A stretch of DNA of 64,000 nucleotides, taken from contig NZ_CP039704.1 in the NCBI RefSeq assembly GCF_005144965.1, forward strand, positions 1,178,001 to 1,242,000, given 5' to 3'. Source of the stretch: Hankyongella ginsenosidimutans (lineage in GTDB: Bacteria > Pseudomonadota > Alphaproteobacteria > Sphingomonadales > Sphingomonadaceae). Made by a program: the position numbers and the translations under genes. Below, piece after piece: positions 29,012 through 43,333 of the stretch. The notes beneath the pieces are model-generated. The model saw only the letters and a list, made by a program, of their open reading frames with translations. It made no database searches and was not told where the DNA came from. The first letter of the stretch is position 1. Every line of letters starts with the position of its first letter.

Positions 29012-29645
29012 CGCCGTGTGAACATAAGGGTCGCGCCCGCGACAACCACCCCGACGATCAGCATCGCCGGGCCGTGGCTCATGAGAATGTGCCGCATGTC
29101 GCTCATCCCGCAGGAGAGCAGCATGGCGAAGTTGCCCAGGCTGGCGCTGGCCAGCGCGGTCGTGCCGGCGAGCAGCATCGGCTGGGTCGCAGCGCCCAGG
29201 CGCACCCAGCGCATCATCAGCAGCGCCGGCAGAATGCTCGCCATCAGCACAAGGCCGAAGCACCGCGGTCCGCCGAACTCGATGGTGTGGATGAACGGGC
29301 TGGCACCGTCCTCGACCATCATGACGATCGGCGGGACGACGAACGCCAGCGCGCCGAGGATGATCAGCGGCCAGGCCCAGCGAGGCTTGCGCGCGCCAGG
29401 GCGCGCCAGCCGAACGGTCAACACCAGGCTGCCAGCCGTCAGCGCCAGCAAAATCGCACACAGGACCCATAAGCCGCGGTCGCGGGAAATGGTCGACAGG
29501 TCCGTCTTCAGGCCCCGATCAGGGTCACGAGGAGCGCCGCCGCCAGAAAGCCGGGAATCAGTTCGCGCAGAAGCCGGGCCGCATCAAGCCGTGTGACTGG
29601 CTTTGCGTCGCTGACGAGGGTGTCGATGAGGGACTGTGCGGTCAT
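29005..29645 (-). CDS. NrsF-family membrane anti-sigma factor (one frameshift)
   Basis: Six-helix membrane protein of the NrsF/DUF1109 type. The N-terminus is MTAQSLIDTLVSDAKPVTRL; a short G run near 29515 hides GLKTDLSTISRDRGLWVL. Two cysteines in loop regions, GGPRCFGLVL and LLSCGMSD, match the redox- or metal-sensing cysteines known in Caulobacter NrsF. The start overlaps the sigma-factor stop (ATGA). It should hold the sigma factor at the membrane until a stress signal. Confidence 0.82.
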
Positions 29646-30177
29646 GGCAGTTCAGCCTGTAGTTTTCGGTCCATGGTTTCAATCAGGGCGGACATGCGTT
29701 TAAGGCCGCGGTGAATGTTGACCTTGACGAGCGAGGTGCTTTGCCCGGTCAGGCTCGCGGCTTCCTCGATCGACAAGCCGTCGATCTTCGTCAGGCGGAT
29801 GACCGCCGATTGCGCGGACGGCAGAATTGCCAGCAGGCGCTCCAGTCCGTCCGCATGCGCAGCACTTCCGCCGAGCTGCCGGACTCGATCGTGTCCTGCA
29901 ACTCAACTTCCGCCGCCCGTGTCGTCTTGCGCAGGCCGTCGATCCACTTGTAGCGGGCGATCGCCGCCACCCACGGCAGCAGCGGCTGCGCCGGCAAATA
30001 AGTATGTCGCTTGTTGTGGATTGCGACCATTGTTTCCTGCACCAGATCGTCAATCAGCGACGGTGGCGCGCGGCGGGCAAAGTAGCGCGTCAACCATCCC
30101 TGCAGCGCCATCAGCACAGCACGGTAGGCAGCGGCGTCACCGTTTTGCGCCGCCGCCATCCAGTGTTGCCACTGCAT
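29642..30177 (-). CDS. ECF sigma factor, SigF-like (one frameshift)
   Basis: Region 2 is in LTRYFARRAPPSLIDDLVQE then ARYKWIDGLRKTTRAAEVEL. After a break near 29862, region 4 follows: LAILPSAQSAVIRLTKIDGL then EEAASLTGQSTSLVKVNIHR. It forms an operon with the overlapping nrsF. An upstream ATG at 30207 exists, but a good ECF promoter covers it, so I prefer ATG 30175-30177 (MQWQHWM). Confidence 0.85.
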
Positions 30178-30196
30178 GGCTACATCTGATCCGGGT

Positions 30197-30222
30197 TTCG
30201 CTGTCATCGTGATTTCCGTTAC
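30197..30222 (-). promoter_or_regulatory. candidate autoregulated SigF-type promoter
   Basis: On the minus strand GTAACG, a 16-nt spacer, then CGAA. Caulobacter SigF promoters are described as GTAACC-N16-CGAA. It sits 20-45 bp upstream of the preferred sigma-factor start, the expected place for autoregulation. One mismatch in the -35 box. Confidence 0.5.
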
Positions 30223-30330
30223 ACGAGGCGGCGCTGGTTAGACAATTTTGCGCTGACCCGTTTACGCGACTGACACGATACATTTCCCTGCCCGGCTTCT
30301 TTTGTGTTCGCCCGCACGCTAAACCCGGTC

Positions 30331-32503
30331 ATGGTCGCGCCTCAAGCACTTAAACGCATACGGGTGGTTCCGCTTTCCGCGGCGCCCAGCCCGCTGGATT
30401 ATTCGGTGCCGCCGGAAATGGCGCTTGCACCCGGTGACCTGGTGCGCTGTCCACTCGGCCCGCGCACCATTGTCGGCGTGGTGTGGGACGACACGCTGGC
30501 CGCCGCGCCAGTGCCGGACGCGCGCTTGCGCCCGGTTGCCGCGCGCATCGACGCGCCGCCAATCCCCGATGCGACGCGGCGTCTCGCGCAGTGGGCTGCA
30601 GGCTATTATCTCGCGCCGCTGCCGGCGGTGCTGCGCATGGCTCTGCCCGGCGCGGACCTGCTGGAAGCCTCGACGCGGCGGGTCTGGCGTCGCGTGCCGC
30701 CACCTGGACCCCTGACGCCGCGACGACAGGCGGCCTGGGATGCCATCGGCGGCGCCAGCGGCTCGATGGCGGAGCTGGCGCGCCAGGCGGGCTGTGGCCC
30801 GGCGCTCATCAAAAGCCTCGCGGAGGCCGGCGCGCTCACCGAGGCGCAGACGGCGCGCGATGCGCCCTATCCGCTCCCGGACCCGGATCGCGTCGTCCAC
30901 CTGCTGTCTCCTGAACAGGAGGCGGTCGCACATGCCTTGCGGGACGATGTCCGCACGCAGGCGCGCACGCCGCCGGTTCTGCTCGACGGCGTCACCGGGT
31001 CCGGCAAGACCGAGGTCTATTTCGAGGCGGTGGCGGAGGCGCTGCGTCATGACCGGCAGGCGCTGGTCTTGCTGCCGGAGATCGCGCTGACCCTGCCATG
31101 GCTGGCGCGCTTCGCTGCGCGCTTCGGCTGCCCGCCAGTGGTCTGGCATTCTGGCCTCGGCCAGGCGGAGCGCCGGCGCGCCTGGCATGCGATTGCGGAT
31201 GGCACGGCCCGGGTCGTGGTCGGCGCGCGCTCGGCGCTGTTTCTGCCCTATCCGCGCCTGGGCCTGATCGTCGTCGACGAGGAGCATGAGGCGAGCTTCA
31301 AGCAGGAGGACGGCATCTGCTACCAGGCGCGTGACATGGCGGTGGTGCGCGGCACGCTGGAGCCATGCGCGGTCGTGCTCGCCAGCGCGACGCCGTCGCT
31401 GGAGAGCCATGTCAATGCCGAGGCCGGGCGCTACCGGCGGCTGGCGCTGCCCAGCCGGCACGGCGGCGCGGCGCTGCCGGCGGTCGGCGTCGTCGATCTG
31501 CGCCGCACGCCCCCGAGCGCGGCCGCTGGCTCAGCCCGCCGCTGACGCAGGCGCTCGACGACACGCTGGCGCGCGGCGAGCAGGCGCTGCTGTTTCTCAA
31601 CCGTCGCGGCTATGCGCCGCTCACCTTGTGCCGGGCCTGCGGCGAACGGCTTGCTGCCCGCAGTGTGCCGCCTGGCTGGTCGAGCACAAGCTGACCGGCC
31701 GGCTGCATTGCCATCACTGCGGCTACAATGCGCCGAGCCCGCGGTTCTGCCCGTCGTGCGATGCCGAGGATACGCTGGTCGCCTGCGGTCCCGGGGTCGA
31801 GCGCATCGCCGAGGAGGCGGCACAGCGCTATCCGGGCGCGCGCCTGGCGCTCATTGCCTCGGACACCATCACCAGCCCGGAGAAGGCAGCGCAGATGGTG
31901 GAAGCCGTGGAGGCCGGCGCAGTCGATATCCTGATCGGTACCCAGCTCGTTGCCAAGGGCTATCACTTCCCGAACCTGACCCTGGTCGGCGTGGTCGATG
32001 CGGACCTGGGGCTGGCGGGCGGCGATCTGCGCGCGGCCGAGCGTACCTTCCAGCAGATCACCCAGGTCTCCGGCCGGGCCGGACGCGCCGACAAGCCGGG
32101 GCGGGTGCTCCTGCAAAGCTGGCAGCCGGATGCAGCGGTGCTGCGTGCGCTGGCCGCCGGCGATACGGCGGCCTTTACGCGGCCGAGCGCGGCCCGCCAA
32201 CGCCATGCCATGCCGCCGTTCGGCCGGCTTGCCGCGCTGGTGGTCTCCGGGCCCGATCAGGCGCAGGCGCAGGGCGTGGCACAAGCGCTGGCGCGCGCGG
32301 CACCGCATGCGCCGGGGCTCGCCGTGCTCGGCCCGGCACCCGCGCCCCTGGCACTGCTGCGCGGGCGTCATCGCTTCCGGCTGCTGCTGAAGGCGGACCG
32401 CACGGTCAATGTGCAACTGCACCTGCGTGACTGGCTCGCCCGGGTCCGCTGGCCGTCGTCCGTGCGCGTCAGCGTCGACGTCGACCCATACAGCTTCCTG
32501 TAG
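30331..32503 (+). CDS. priA: primosomal protein N' (PriA helicase) (two frameshifts)
   Basis: Restarts stalled replication forks. The N-terminal 3'-DNA-binding domain starts [18 protein letters not shown]. Walker A is [16 protein letters not shown], and DEEH is in [16 protein letters not shown]. The paired zinc fingers [25 protein letters not shown] and FCPSCDAE are intact once breaks near 31515 and 31652 are repaired. Later motifs [18 protein letters not shown] and [13 protein letters not shown] follow. ATG 30331 is taken; a GTG lies 27 nt upstream. Confidence 0.94.
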
Positions 32504-32669
32504 TTTTGCAGCACGCGATCCGACGAAGGTCCGTATCGATCCCTGCCGCCTTGCAACGCACAAAAGCCCATGCTAACCGCCCCTCGCGTTCGAGTCCCGC
32601 GCTCGCGCGCGCATTTCGGCGGGTTTTCGCCACGCCGAATCGAGAAAAAGTTCCCAAGCGAGGCCTCCT

Positions 32670-33239
32670 GTGGCGACATTCGACGCGTTTCAGTCTTCCG
32701 CCGATGTGTCCGGTTTGTCCGGCCGCTATGCGACGGCGCTGTTCGCGCTCGCCAGGCAAGCCGGGTCGCTGGATGCCGTGGCGGCAAGCCTTGGTACGCT
32801 GGAGGCCGCCATTGCCCAGTCTGCGGACGCCCGCCGCCTGCTAACCAGCCCGGTGGTAAGCCGCGCGGCCGCCGGCAAGGCGATCAAGGCGCTGGCCGAT
32901 ACACTGGCGCTGGACGGCCTGACCACGCGCTTCCTCGGCGTACTCGCCGCCAATCGCCGGCTGGCCAGCCTGCGGGCGGCGGCACGCGGCTACCGCGCGC
33001 TGCTCGCCCGGCACAAGGGCGAGGCGACGGCGCAGGTGACTGCCGCGCACCCGCTCAGCGAGGCCCAGCGCGCGCAGCTCGCCGACAAACTCAAGACCAA
33101 GCTCAAGCGCGACGTCGCGCTCGACGTGACGGTCGATCCCGCCCTGCTTGGCGGGCTGGTGGTCAAGGTCGGCTCGCGCCAGATCGACTCCAGCCTCAAG
33201 ACCAAGCTTGACTCCATTGCCCGCGCCCTCAAGGCGTAA
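32670..33239 (+). CDS. atpH: ATP synthase F1 delta subunit
   Basis: First gene of the F1 operon; delta (OSCP-like) links F1 to the peripheral stalk. 189 aa, intact. [20 protein letters not shown] opens the helical domain, and [20 protein letters not shown] is the C-terminal signature. The start is GTG at 32670, directly preceded by a GAGG-containing stretch. Confidence 0.95.
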   Translation: MATFDAFQSSADVSGLSGRYATALFALARQAGSLDAVAASLGTLEAAIAQSADARRLLTSPVVSRAAAGKAIKALADTLALDGLTTRFLGVLAANRRLASLRAAARGYRALLARHKGEATAQVTAAHPLSEAQRAQLADKLKTKLKRDVALDVTVDPALLGGLVVKVGSRQIDSSLKTKLDSIARALKA

Positions 33240-33274
33240 CGCAGACCACGCAGCAAGAACTAGAAAGGCCGACC

Positions 33275-34802
<1,528 letters not shown>

Positions 34803-34814
34803 GGGACGAAAGCC

Positions 34815-34845
34815 GTCATTCCGGCCCCGGCCTGCGTCGGGGTGA
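34815..34845. repeat. REP-like hairpin between atpA and atpG
   Basis: GTCATTCCGGCCCCG and CGGGGTGAC form an imperfect hairpin. The GTCATTCC..GGTGAC pattern is a widespread short intergenic repeat in alphaproteobacteria. It could modulate expression between the two genes. Confidence 0.5.
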
Positions 34846-34868
34846 CAAAGAAAGGCGTCGAGGCGGAT

Positions 34869-37212
<2,344 letters not shown>

Positions 37213-37251
37213 GCCGCTTTCGTCCGGTGTGGAATGGGTTAGACTGGCCAA

Positions 37252-37755
37252 ATGAGCGTCGATACCCTTGCTCTTGCGCGCGACCTACGCGCCGCCAATC
37301 TCGGCCAGGATCAGGCGGAGGCCATTGCCTTCGCCATCGGTCGTGCTTTGACCGAAGGAGCCGCCAGCAAAGCCGATCTCAGCGAAACCCGCGCAGACCT
37401 GAAGGCCGATATCCAGGAGCTGCGTGCCGAGCTGCACGAGGTTCGCGCCGAGCTGAAGGCGGAAATACAGGACGTGCGGGCCGAGCTGAAGAGCGATATC
37501 CAGGAGCTGCGGGCTGAACTGAAGAGCGATATCCAAGAGCTGCGAGCCGAGCTGAAGAGCGATATCCAGGAGCTGCGGGCCGAGCTGAAGAGCGATATCC
37601 AGGAGCTGCGGCTCGAACTGAAGACGGATAGCGCCAGTGTGCGCACCGAGCTGAAAACGGCAATTGAAGGCGTAAAGTCAACGTTACTTATGTGGTTTGT
37701 GGGGACGATGCTTGCCTTCTCCGGCTTCATTATTGCCGTTGTGAAATTCCTCTAG
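37252..37755 (+). CDS. CCDC90/DUF1640-type coiled-coil membrane protein within the F1 operon
   Basis: 167 aa. The N-terminal part (LARDLRAANLGQDQAEAIAF) looks like the head of DUF1640 proteins, the bacterial relatives of mitochondrial MCUR1/CCDC90. Residues 48-120 are hendecad coiled coil; four exact AELKSDIQELR-type units occupy residues 77-120 except for the last junction. The C-terminus is a single helix (residues 143-166, STLLMWFVGTMLAFSGFIIA) and VKFL, so it should be tail-anchored. It lies 39 nt after atpD and 11 nt before atpC, so co-transcription is very likely. Function unknown. Confidence 0.8.
   Translation: MSVDTLALARDLRAANLGQDQAEAIAFAIGRALTEGAASKADLSETRADLKADIQELRAELHEVRAELKAEIQDVRAELKSDIQELRAELKSDIQELRAELKSDIQELRAELKSDIQELRLELKTDSASVRTELKTAIEGVKSTLLMWFVGTMLAFSGFIIAVVKFL
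37480..37611. repeat. four tandem 33-bp repeats in coiled-coil gene
   Basis: Unit GCCGAGCTGAAGAGCGATAT plus CCAGGAGCTGCGG, four copies with only scattered synonymous changes. A multiple of 3 keeps the frame, and 11 residues equal three helical turns, so copy number could change without breaking the coil. Confidence 0.85.
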
Positions 37756-37766
37756 GATCAGGTCCC

Positions 37767-38172
37767 ATGGCAGCTCAACTTCATTTCAATCTTGTTTCTC
37801 CTGAACGCCAACTCGCGTCGCGCGACGTTCATATGGTCGTCGTGCCGGGTGAGGACGGCGACTTCGGTGTGCTGGCCGGCCATGCGCCGTTCATGTCGAC
37901 CATCCGGCCCGGCGTGATCTCGATCTATGAAAACGCCGGTGGCCCGGCTGAGCGCATCTTCATCGACGGCGGTTTCGCCGAGATCGGTGACGGCGGGCTG
38001 ACCATCCTTGCCGAGCAGGCGCAACCCGTTGCGGACCTGAACGCGGAGGCCGTTGCGCAGGCGCTGGCGGAAGCGCGCGAGCAACAGCGCATCGCCCGCA
38101 CCGACGCTGAACGGCCATCTGAGCGAAGCGGTCGCCCGCTTTGAGGCCATGCAGGCGGCACTGCGGAACTGA
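37767..38172 (+). CDS. atpC: ATP synthase F1 epsilon subunit (one frameshift)
   Basis: Regulatory rotor subunit. The beta sandwich reads LHFNLVSPERQLASRDVHMV then GDFGVLAGHAPFMSTIRPGV and GGFAEIGDGGLTILAEQAQP. A frame change near 38105 hides the C-terminal helix, which on repair reads GHLSEAVARFEAMQAALRN and stops at 38170-38172. Last gene of the F1 operon. Confidence 0.93.
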
Positions 38173-38339
38173 GGCACCGCCTCGGTCGCTGCCGCGTGCC
38201 AGCCCCGCCCTGCCGCAACTGATGCAGAATTGCAGCTTGCACCGCGTCGTTTTGGCGGTACATGGTTTCTTAATACTCGATTGCGGCCGAGGGTGGATCG
38301 GGCGGCTGCTTGATTGGGGCCCATCGTCAGGACACATGA

Positions 38340-39181
38340 ATGACTTCCCGCTGGACGCTTGATACGGTCGCCTGGCACCGATTCGACTCCACGCTTGTGG
38401 ACCCGGATCTTTTGGCCGTGGTGAAGGCGGCGGCTCTCATCGAAGCGAACGCCGCCGATTATGTGGCATATCTCTGCAACGTCTTTGCCGACGATCCGGA
38501 GTTCGTGGCGGCTGCGCAACATTGGGGCGTCGAGGAAGAGCAGCATGGCGCAGCGCTTGGGCGCTGGGCAGAGCTCGCCGACCCCAGCTTCGACTTCGCG
38601 GCCGCGCTGCACAGTTTCCGCGTGCTGTATCATGTCCCTGTCGAACTGGCACACTCGATCCGCGGCAGCCGGGTCGGCGAACTGATCGCCCGGCAGGTGG
38701 TCGAAACCGGCACATCGTCCTTCTATTCCGCCATTCGCGACGCGGCGCGGGAGCCGGTGCTGACCGAAGTCGCCGGGCGCATCGCCAGCGACGAGTTTTT
38801 CATTACCGTCTGTTCGCCCGTTTCGCCGAACACTATGACTATCGGCGCAACCTCGGCTTCTTCGCACGCCTGAAAGTAGCGCTGACCCGCTTCAACGAGG
38901 CGGACGACGACGAACTGGGCTACGCCTACTTCTGCGCCAACGTACTGCCGCACGATCCGACCGCCGATTACGCCGCGCACAACTACGGGCGCGAATACTG
39001 GCGGCGGGCGATCACCCTCTATCGCCGGCCGCATGTCGACAACGCCATCCGTATGATCCTGCGCGCATCCGGCGCATGGGCCTGGTCGGGGGCGAACGGC
39101 TGGCTGTTCCGCCTCGGCTCCGGGCTGTTCTGGCGGCTGGTCCGTCGCTGGCGCGCCACGCTCGCCCCGCATGAGGCTTGA
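38340..39181 (+). CDS. ferritin-like di-iron family protein (one frameshift)
   Basis: Helical protein with four carboxylate/His motifs spaced as in ferritin-like folds: ALIEANAADYVAYL, WGVEEEQHGAALGRW, VVETGTSSFYSAIRD and, after repair of a C missing near 38812, SDEFFHYRLFARFAEHYDY. A longer C-terminal extension ends in a tryptophan-rich amphipathic region (WAWSGANGWLFRLGSGLFWR), perhaps membrane-associated. The specific role is not clear. Confidence 0.7.
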
Positions 39182-39211
39182 CTGCCCCGCCACGACTCAT
39201 AGCCTTACTTC

Positions 39212-40328
39212 ATGACGTCCCGGCTTGCGCTGCTCCTGTGTCTTGTTCTGCTCGGCGGCTGCATGCAGACCGTCGCGGACCCGCAGTCGGCGCTGCGCCC
39301 CTATTATGCCGGCCTGCCTGCAGCGCTCCCGGTTGCGCCACCAACGAAGGCGCTGGACCCGGATGCGCCATTGACCCGCATCGGCGTCGGCTCCTGTTTC
39401 CAGCAGGACCTTGCGGACGACATCTGGACCACGGTTGCACAGTCGGGGGCCGGCCTGTTCCTGTTCATCGGCGACAATGTCTACGGTGACGTCGGCGCCC
39501 GGGTGCGGCCGACCAGCCGGAGCTGCGTGCAGCCTATGCAAAACTCGCCGCCAGCCCCGCCTTCGCATCGGCGCGCGCGGCCATCCCCATGCGGACGATC
39601 TGGGACGACCATGATTACGGCGCCAATGACGGCGGTGGCGACTTCGCGTTCAAGGAATATGCCGAGACGCAGTTCGAGACATTCTGGAATGCGTCACGGA
39701 CGGTCAGGTCGCGCCCTGGCGTGTATGACAGTTTCACGGTCGGTCCGCCAGGCCGGCGGGTGCAGGTGATCCTGCTCGACACCCGCTTTTCCGCTCCCCG
39801 CTCAAGGCCATGCCCTACAGTCGGGAGCGCCGGCTACTTGGCAATTTCCTGCCCGATGACGATCCGGCCAAGACCATGCTTGGCGACCCTCAATGGACCT
39901 GGCTGGAGGCGCAGCTGCGCCAGCCGGCGGATCTGCGCGTCATCGCCTCGTCGATCCAGGTCGTGGCGGACGGACACAACTTCGAGCGCTGGGGCAATTT
40001 TCCGCGCGAACGGCAGCGCCTCTACGACCTGATCGGTCGCACCGGCGCGAAGGGCGTCGTGCTGGTGTCCGGGGACCGGCATCTGGGCGGCATCTACCGC
40101 CAGACGGAGGGTGTGCCCTATTCGTTGTTCGAACTGACGGCTTCGTCCCTCAATCTGGCGTTCGGGGATGACACCCTGCCGGACGAGCCCGTGCTGCAGC
40201 GGATTGGCCGCAGCTACCGGCCGGAGAATTTCGGCCTGATCGATGTCGATTGGGCGACGCGACAATTGACCCTGCGCATTGTCGACAAGGCCGGTCAGAC
40301 CGTGCGCGCGCAGACAGCCGGCTTTTAG
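39212..40328 (+). CDS. PhoD-like metallophosphatase lipoprotein (frameshifts)
   Basis: A lipoprotein signal (LALLLCLVLLGGC) with lipobox cysteine. Metal-binding blocks in order: RIGVGSCFQQD, LFLFIGDNVYGD, TIWDDHDYGANDGGGD, ILLDTRF, and VLVSGDRHLGGIYR. Breaks near 39510 and 39795 split the frame. Resembles the alkaline phosphatase D family, likely periplasmic and phosphodiester- or phosphate-releasing. It follows the ferritin-like gene by 30 nt. Confidence 0.85.
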
Positions 40329-40336
40329 AGCCGCCT

Positions 40337-41945
40337 CTACTCGCGCGACTGGCTGCGCCAGCGGCGGATGATTTCGATCAGCTCACCATCGAGCTGCGCC
40401 GGCTGGCTCCAGGTTTCGGTAAAGATCGGGTCATCCGAGGTCGGTCGCCGCTCGGGTTCCAAAGTATCGAGCGCCACCCGCATCGGCACGGCCACGCCCT
40501 CTCCGGAGACAATGCATTCCCGGTTGCGCAGGGCCGCGATGGCGTCGAGGAAGATCTTGCCCCTTCCGGCATGGCAGCGCGAACGAAATTCTGGTCGCGT
40601 TCGTTGTTCATGCGCATCGAGAGCACAGTCCCGCACTGCGACAGCACCGACTCCGAAAGATCGGACGGACGCTGCGACACCAGGCCAAGGCAGACCCCGT
40701 ATTTTCGGCCCTCCTTGGCGATCCGTTCCAGGATGCCGCGGGTCACGTTGTTCTCGTCCAGGTGGAGCGCCGGGACATAGCGGTGCGCCTCCTCGCAGAC
40801 GATCACCAGCGGCGGGCGGCCGACGTTCATCGACCATTGCGCGAAATCGAAAGCGAGTCGGCACAGCACGCCGACCACCAGCTTCACGATATCGGACGGC
40901 ACGCCGGACAGATCGACGATGGCGATCGGCTTGCCGTCATCCCGCAGCCGAAAGAAGCGATTGAGCACTTCGACAAACGAGTCGGACACCAGCATACCCG
41001 AGAACATGAAGGCGTAGCGCGGATCGCTCTTCAGTTCCTCGATGCGCGCCTTCAGCTTGAGGAACGGGGCGGCTTTCTCCGGTTTATCAAGCTTGCCCAT
41101 CATCGACTGCAGCGCCGCCAGCAGATCGGACATCAGATAGGGCACCGGCGAGTCGACCATAACCCGGCCGGCATCCAGCGCGGCGCGGCTTTGGAGCGCG
41201 CCGTGAGCAGGCACCGGGCGAGGATGTCCGCCTGTACCGGGCTGTCGTCATCCCGCGAGACCAGCACCTCGCAATGTTCCTGCAGGTTCATGGTCCAATA
41301 GGGCAGTTCAAGCGTCGAGACGTCCAGCGCGTGGCCGCGCGCGCCGAAAGCGCGTTTGTATTCGCCATGCGGGTCCAGCATGAGGATATGCGCATGCGGT
41401 AGCTGATCCAGCAGGCGATGCAGCACCAGCGCCGTGGTCGTCGACTTACCCGTGCCGCTGGAGCCAAGGATCGCGAAATGCTTGGCAAGCAGCGAGTCGA
41501 TCTTCAGGCGCGCCCGCACATCGTGCGTCGGGTGTACGGCACCCACATCTATCGTTTTCGCGCGACCCGCGCCGTAAACAAGCGCCAGCTCCTCCCGCGA
41601 GACCGCGTAGATGGGCTCATCAGGCGCTGGATAGCGGGAGATGCCGCGCACGAAGGACTGCAACCCGCCCTGTGCATCGGCTTCGGCCTCTCCCAGGAAC
41701 CCGGCCTCAAGATCAAGGCTGCGCCCGTCCGCGGGCCTGACTGCGTAGACCATGGCGACGAGCCAGCGTCCATCGACAGGGATTTTCAGGTGCGCGCCGA
41801 CGTGGGCCGTATCGCGTGCAGCCTGCATGTCTCCCGACAGCCGGCAATGGCACGCACCGTTAGAGACGCTGAGAACCTGCCCAAGCGCCGGCTGCGCGTG
41901 GATTTGCGTCGCCTCTGCGAACCTGCGTCCCGAGGCAAGCTCCAT
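40337..41945 (-). CDS. HerA/DUF87-type hexameric ATPase (two frameshifts)
   Basis: An N-terminal HAS-barrel-like region (GQVLSVSNGACHCRLSG, GAHLKIPVDGRWLVAMVYAV) precedes the RecA-like core: HFAILGSSGTGKSTTTALVL (Walker A), ILMLDPHGEYKRAF, PPLVIVCEEAHRYVPAL (Walker B) and LGLVSQRPSDLSESVLSQCG. Breaks near 41185 and 40565; the end reads GELIEIIRRWRSQSRE. Bacterial HerA-like ATPases act in DNA translocation or end processing. No NurA nuclease is adjacent. Confidence 0.83.
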
Positions 41946-42084
41946 ATCGGCGGTTAAATGGCTCAAACGAACGCCCCGGTGATTGGCGCTCTCACTAATC
42001 ACACAGGTGCTTAACATCGCGTGTATCCGCGCGCAGCAAGACGCCTGCCAGATGCTGCCGCTGCGCCGGCTCAGGCGCCCGCAA

Positions 42085-43210
42085 TCACTCTGCGGCTTCG
42101 TGCAGGATTTGTGCGTCGCTGCGGATGATCTTGAGGTGCTGGCGCGCCACCGCCGGCGCTGCGCCGGCGCCCGGCGCGAACGAAGGTGCCTGGAAATCGG
42201 GCTCAGCCGCCCGTGTCGCTCGGGCAAGCGGCTCCAGGATGCCAAGCGCCTGCATCCAGTGAACCATGTCGCGGACCGCAGTCATCATCGGCAGCGGGCG
42301 GTAGGAGAGGGCCGAACGCGCCAGGCGGTCGTCAACCAGGGGCGCGCTCAAGCCATTCCCGCCAGACGACGCTGGCGCAGAACGGCGCTTTCGAGACCCG
42401 TGACGCCAGGATGCGCACGGCGTCCGACGCCTCGCGCAGGTACGGCCAGCCGGCACCCCGGGCAGCTATGCCGCCGGTGGCCTGCGCGATCAGGCCGGCA
42501 AAGGTCCGGAAATCGATGGGCTCGCCGCCCAGGAGATAGGATTGCCCGGCAGCGCCGCTTTCAGCCGCGGTCACGATGGCGTCCGCCACAGCCTGCGGGT
42601 GCGCAAGGCACGTGCCGGCATTCGAGATCGGGGTCACCTTCTGTCCAAGCGCACTGGCGAAAGCCTGATACGCCAGACCGTGCGTCTGGAACGGCCCGAA
42701 CATCGGGTTGGGCTGCACGATCACCACATCCATCCCGCGCGTCATGGTGCGCCGGGCATGCTCCTCGCAGCGCAGCTTCGAGCGGATATAGCCGGTCGGC
42801 GCATCGGGCAGACGCGGGGTCATCTCACAGACTTCGCCGACTCCGTACCAGTTATAAACGCAGGAATCGGACACATGCACGATGCGTCCCGCGTCAGCGA
42901 TCTGAGCGGCCGCCAGAACCGAGCGCGTGGCGGCCACATTGCGGTTTTCCAGAACCTCCGGACTCAAAGGCGAACTGGGTGGTTCGGCTGCGGCGTGAAT
43001 GACCACATCCGGCATCTGCGGCATCGCAACAGAGACGGAGCGGCTATGCGCGAAGTCCGCACCAGCCAGTGTCACGCCCCAGCGGCGCAAGGCGGCGACA
43101 TAACTGCCTTGCCGAACGATGGCGGTGACCGACCAACCCCGCCGAAGCAGGCTCTGTACGATATGGTGGCCCAGAAATCCTGAAGCCCCGGTGACAACGG
43201 CGCGCGGCAC
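42085..43210 (-). CDS. NAD-dependent epimerase/dehydratase (one frameshift)
   Basis: Extended SDR: the N-terminus VVTGASGFLGHHIVQSLL binds NAD(P); VIHAAAEPP follows. The catalytic Ser and YxxxK are in HVSDSCVYNW and GYIRSKLRCEEH. An extra T near 42340 shifts the tail; repaired it runs WLSAPLVDDRLARSAL then PMMTAVRDMVHWMQALGI, ending at 42085. The substrate cannot be predicted; no sugar-synthesis genes are nearby. Confidence 0.83.
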
Positions 43211-43333
43211 GCAACAGCCCCTTTGCGAAGGCGGAACGAAGCCACATCCCTACGCCATAAATATTACGGTTATGCGTCAGCCGAGAACAACGACGTGTAA
43301 TTATTTGATTACGCGCCGCTTATGCTTAACGAC

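Noticed and set aside
32586..32612. GTTCGAGTCCCGCG resembling a tRNA T-loop
   Set aside because: The flanking bases do not form a T stem, and no anticodon arm or acceptor stem can be drawn.
37480..37611. Regularly spaced repeats suggesting a CRISPR array
   Set aside because: Units are directly adjacent without unique spacers, stay in frame and encode a coiled coil.
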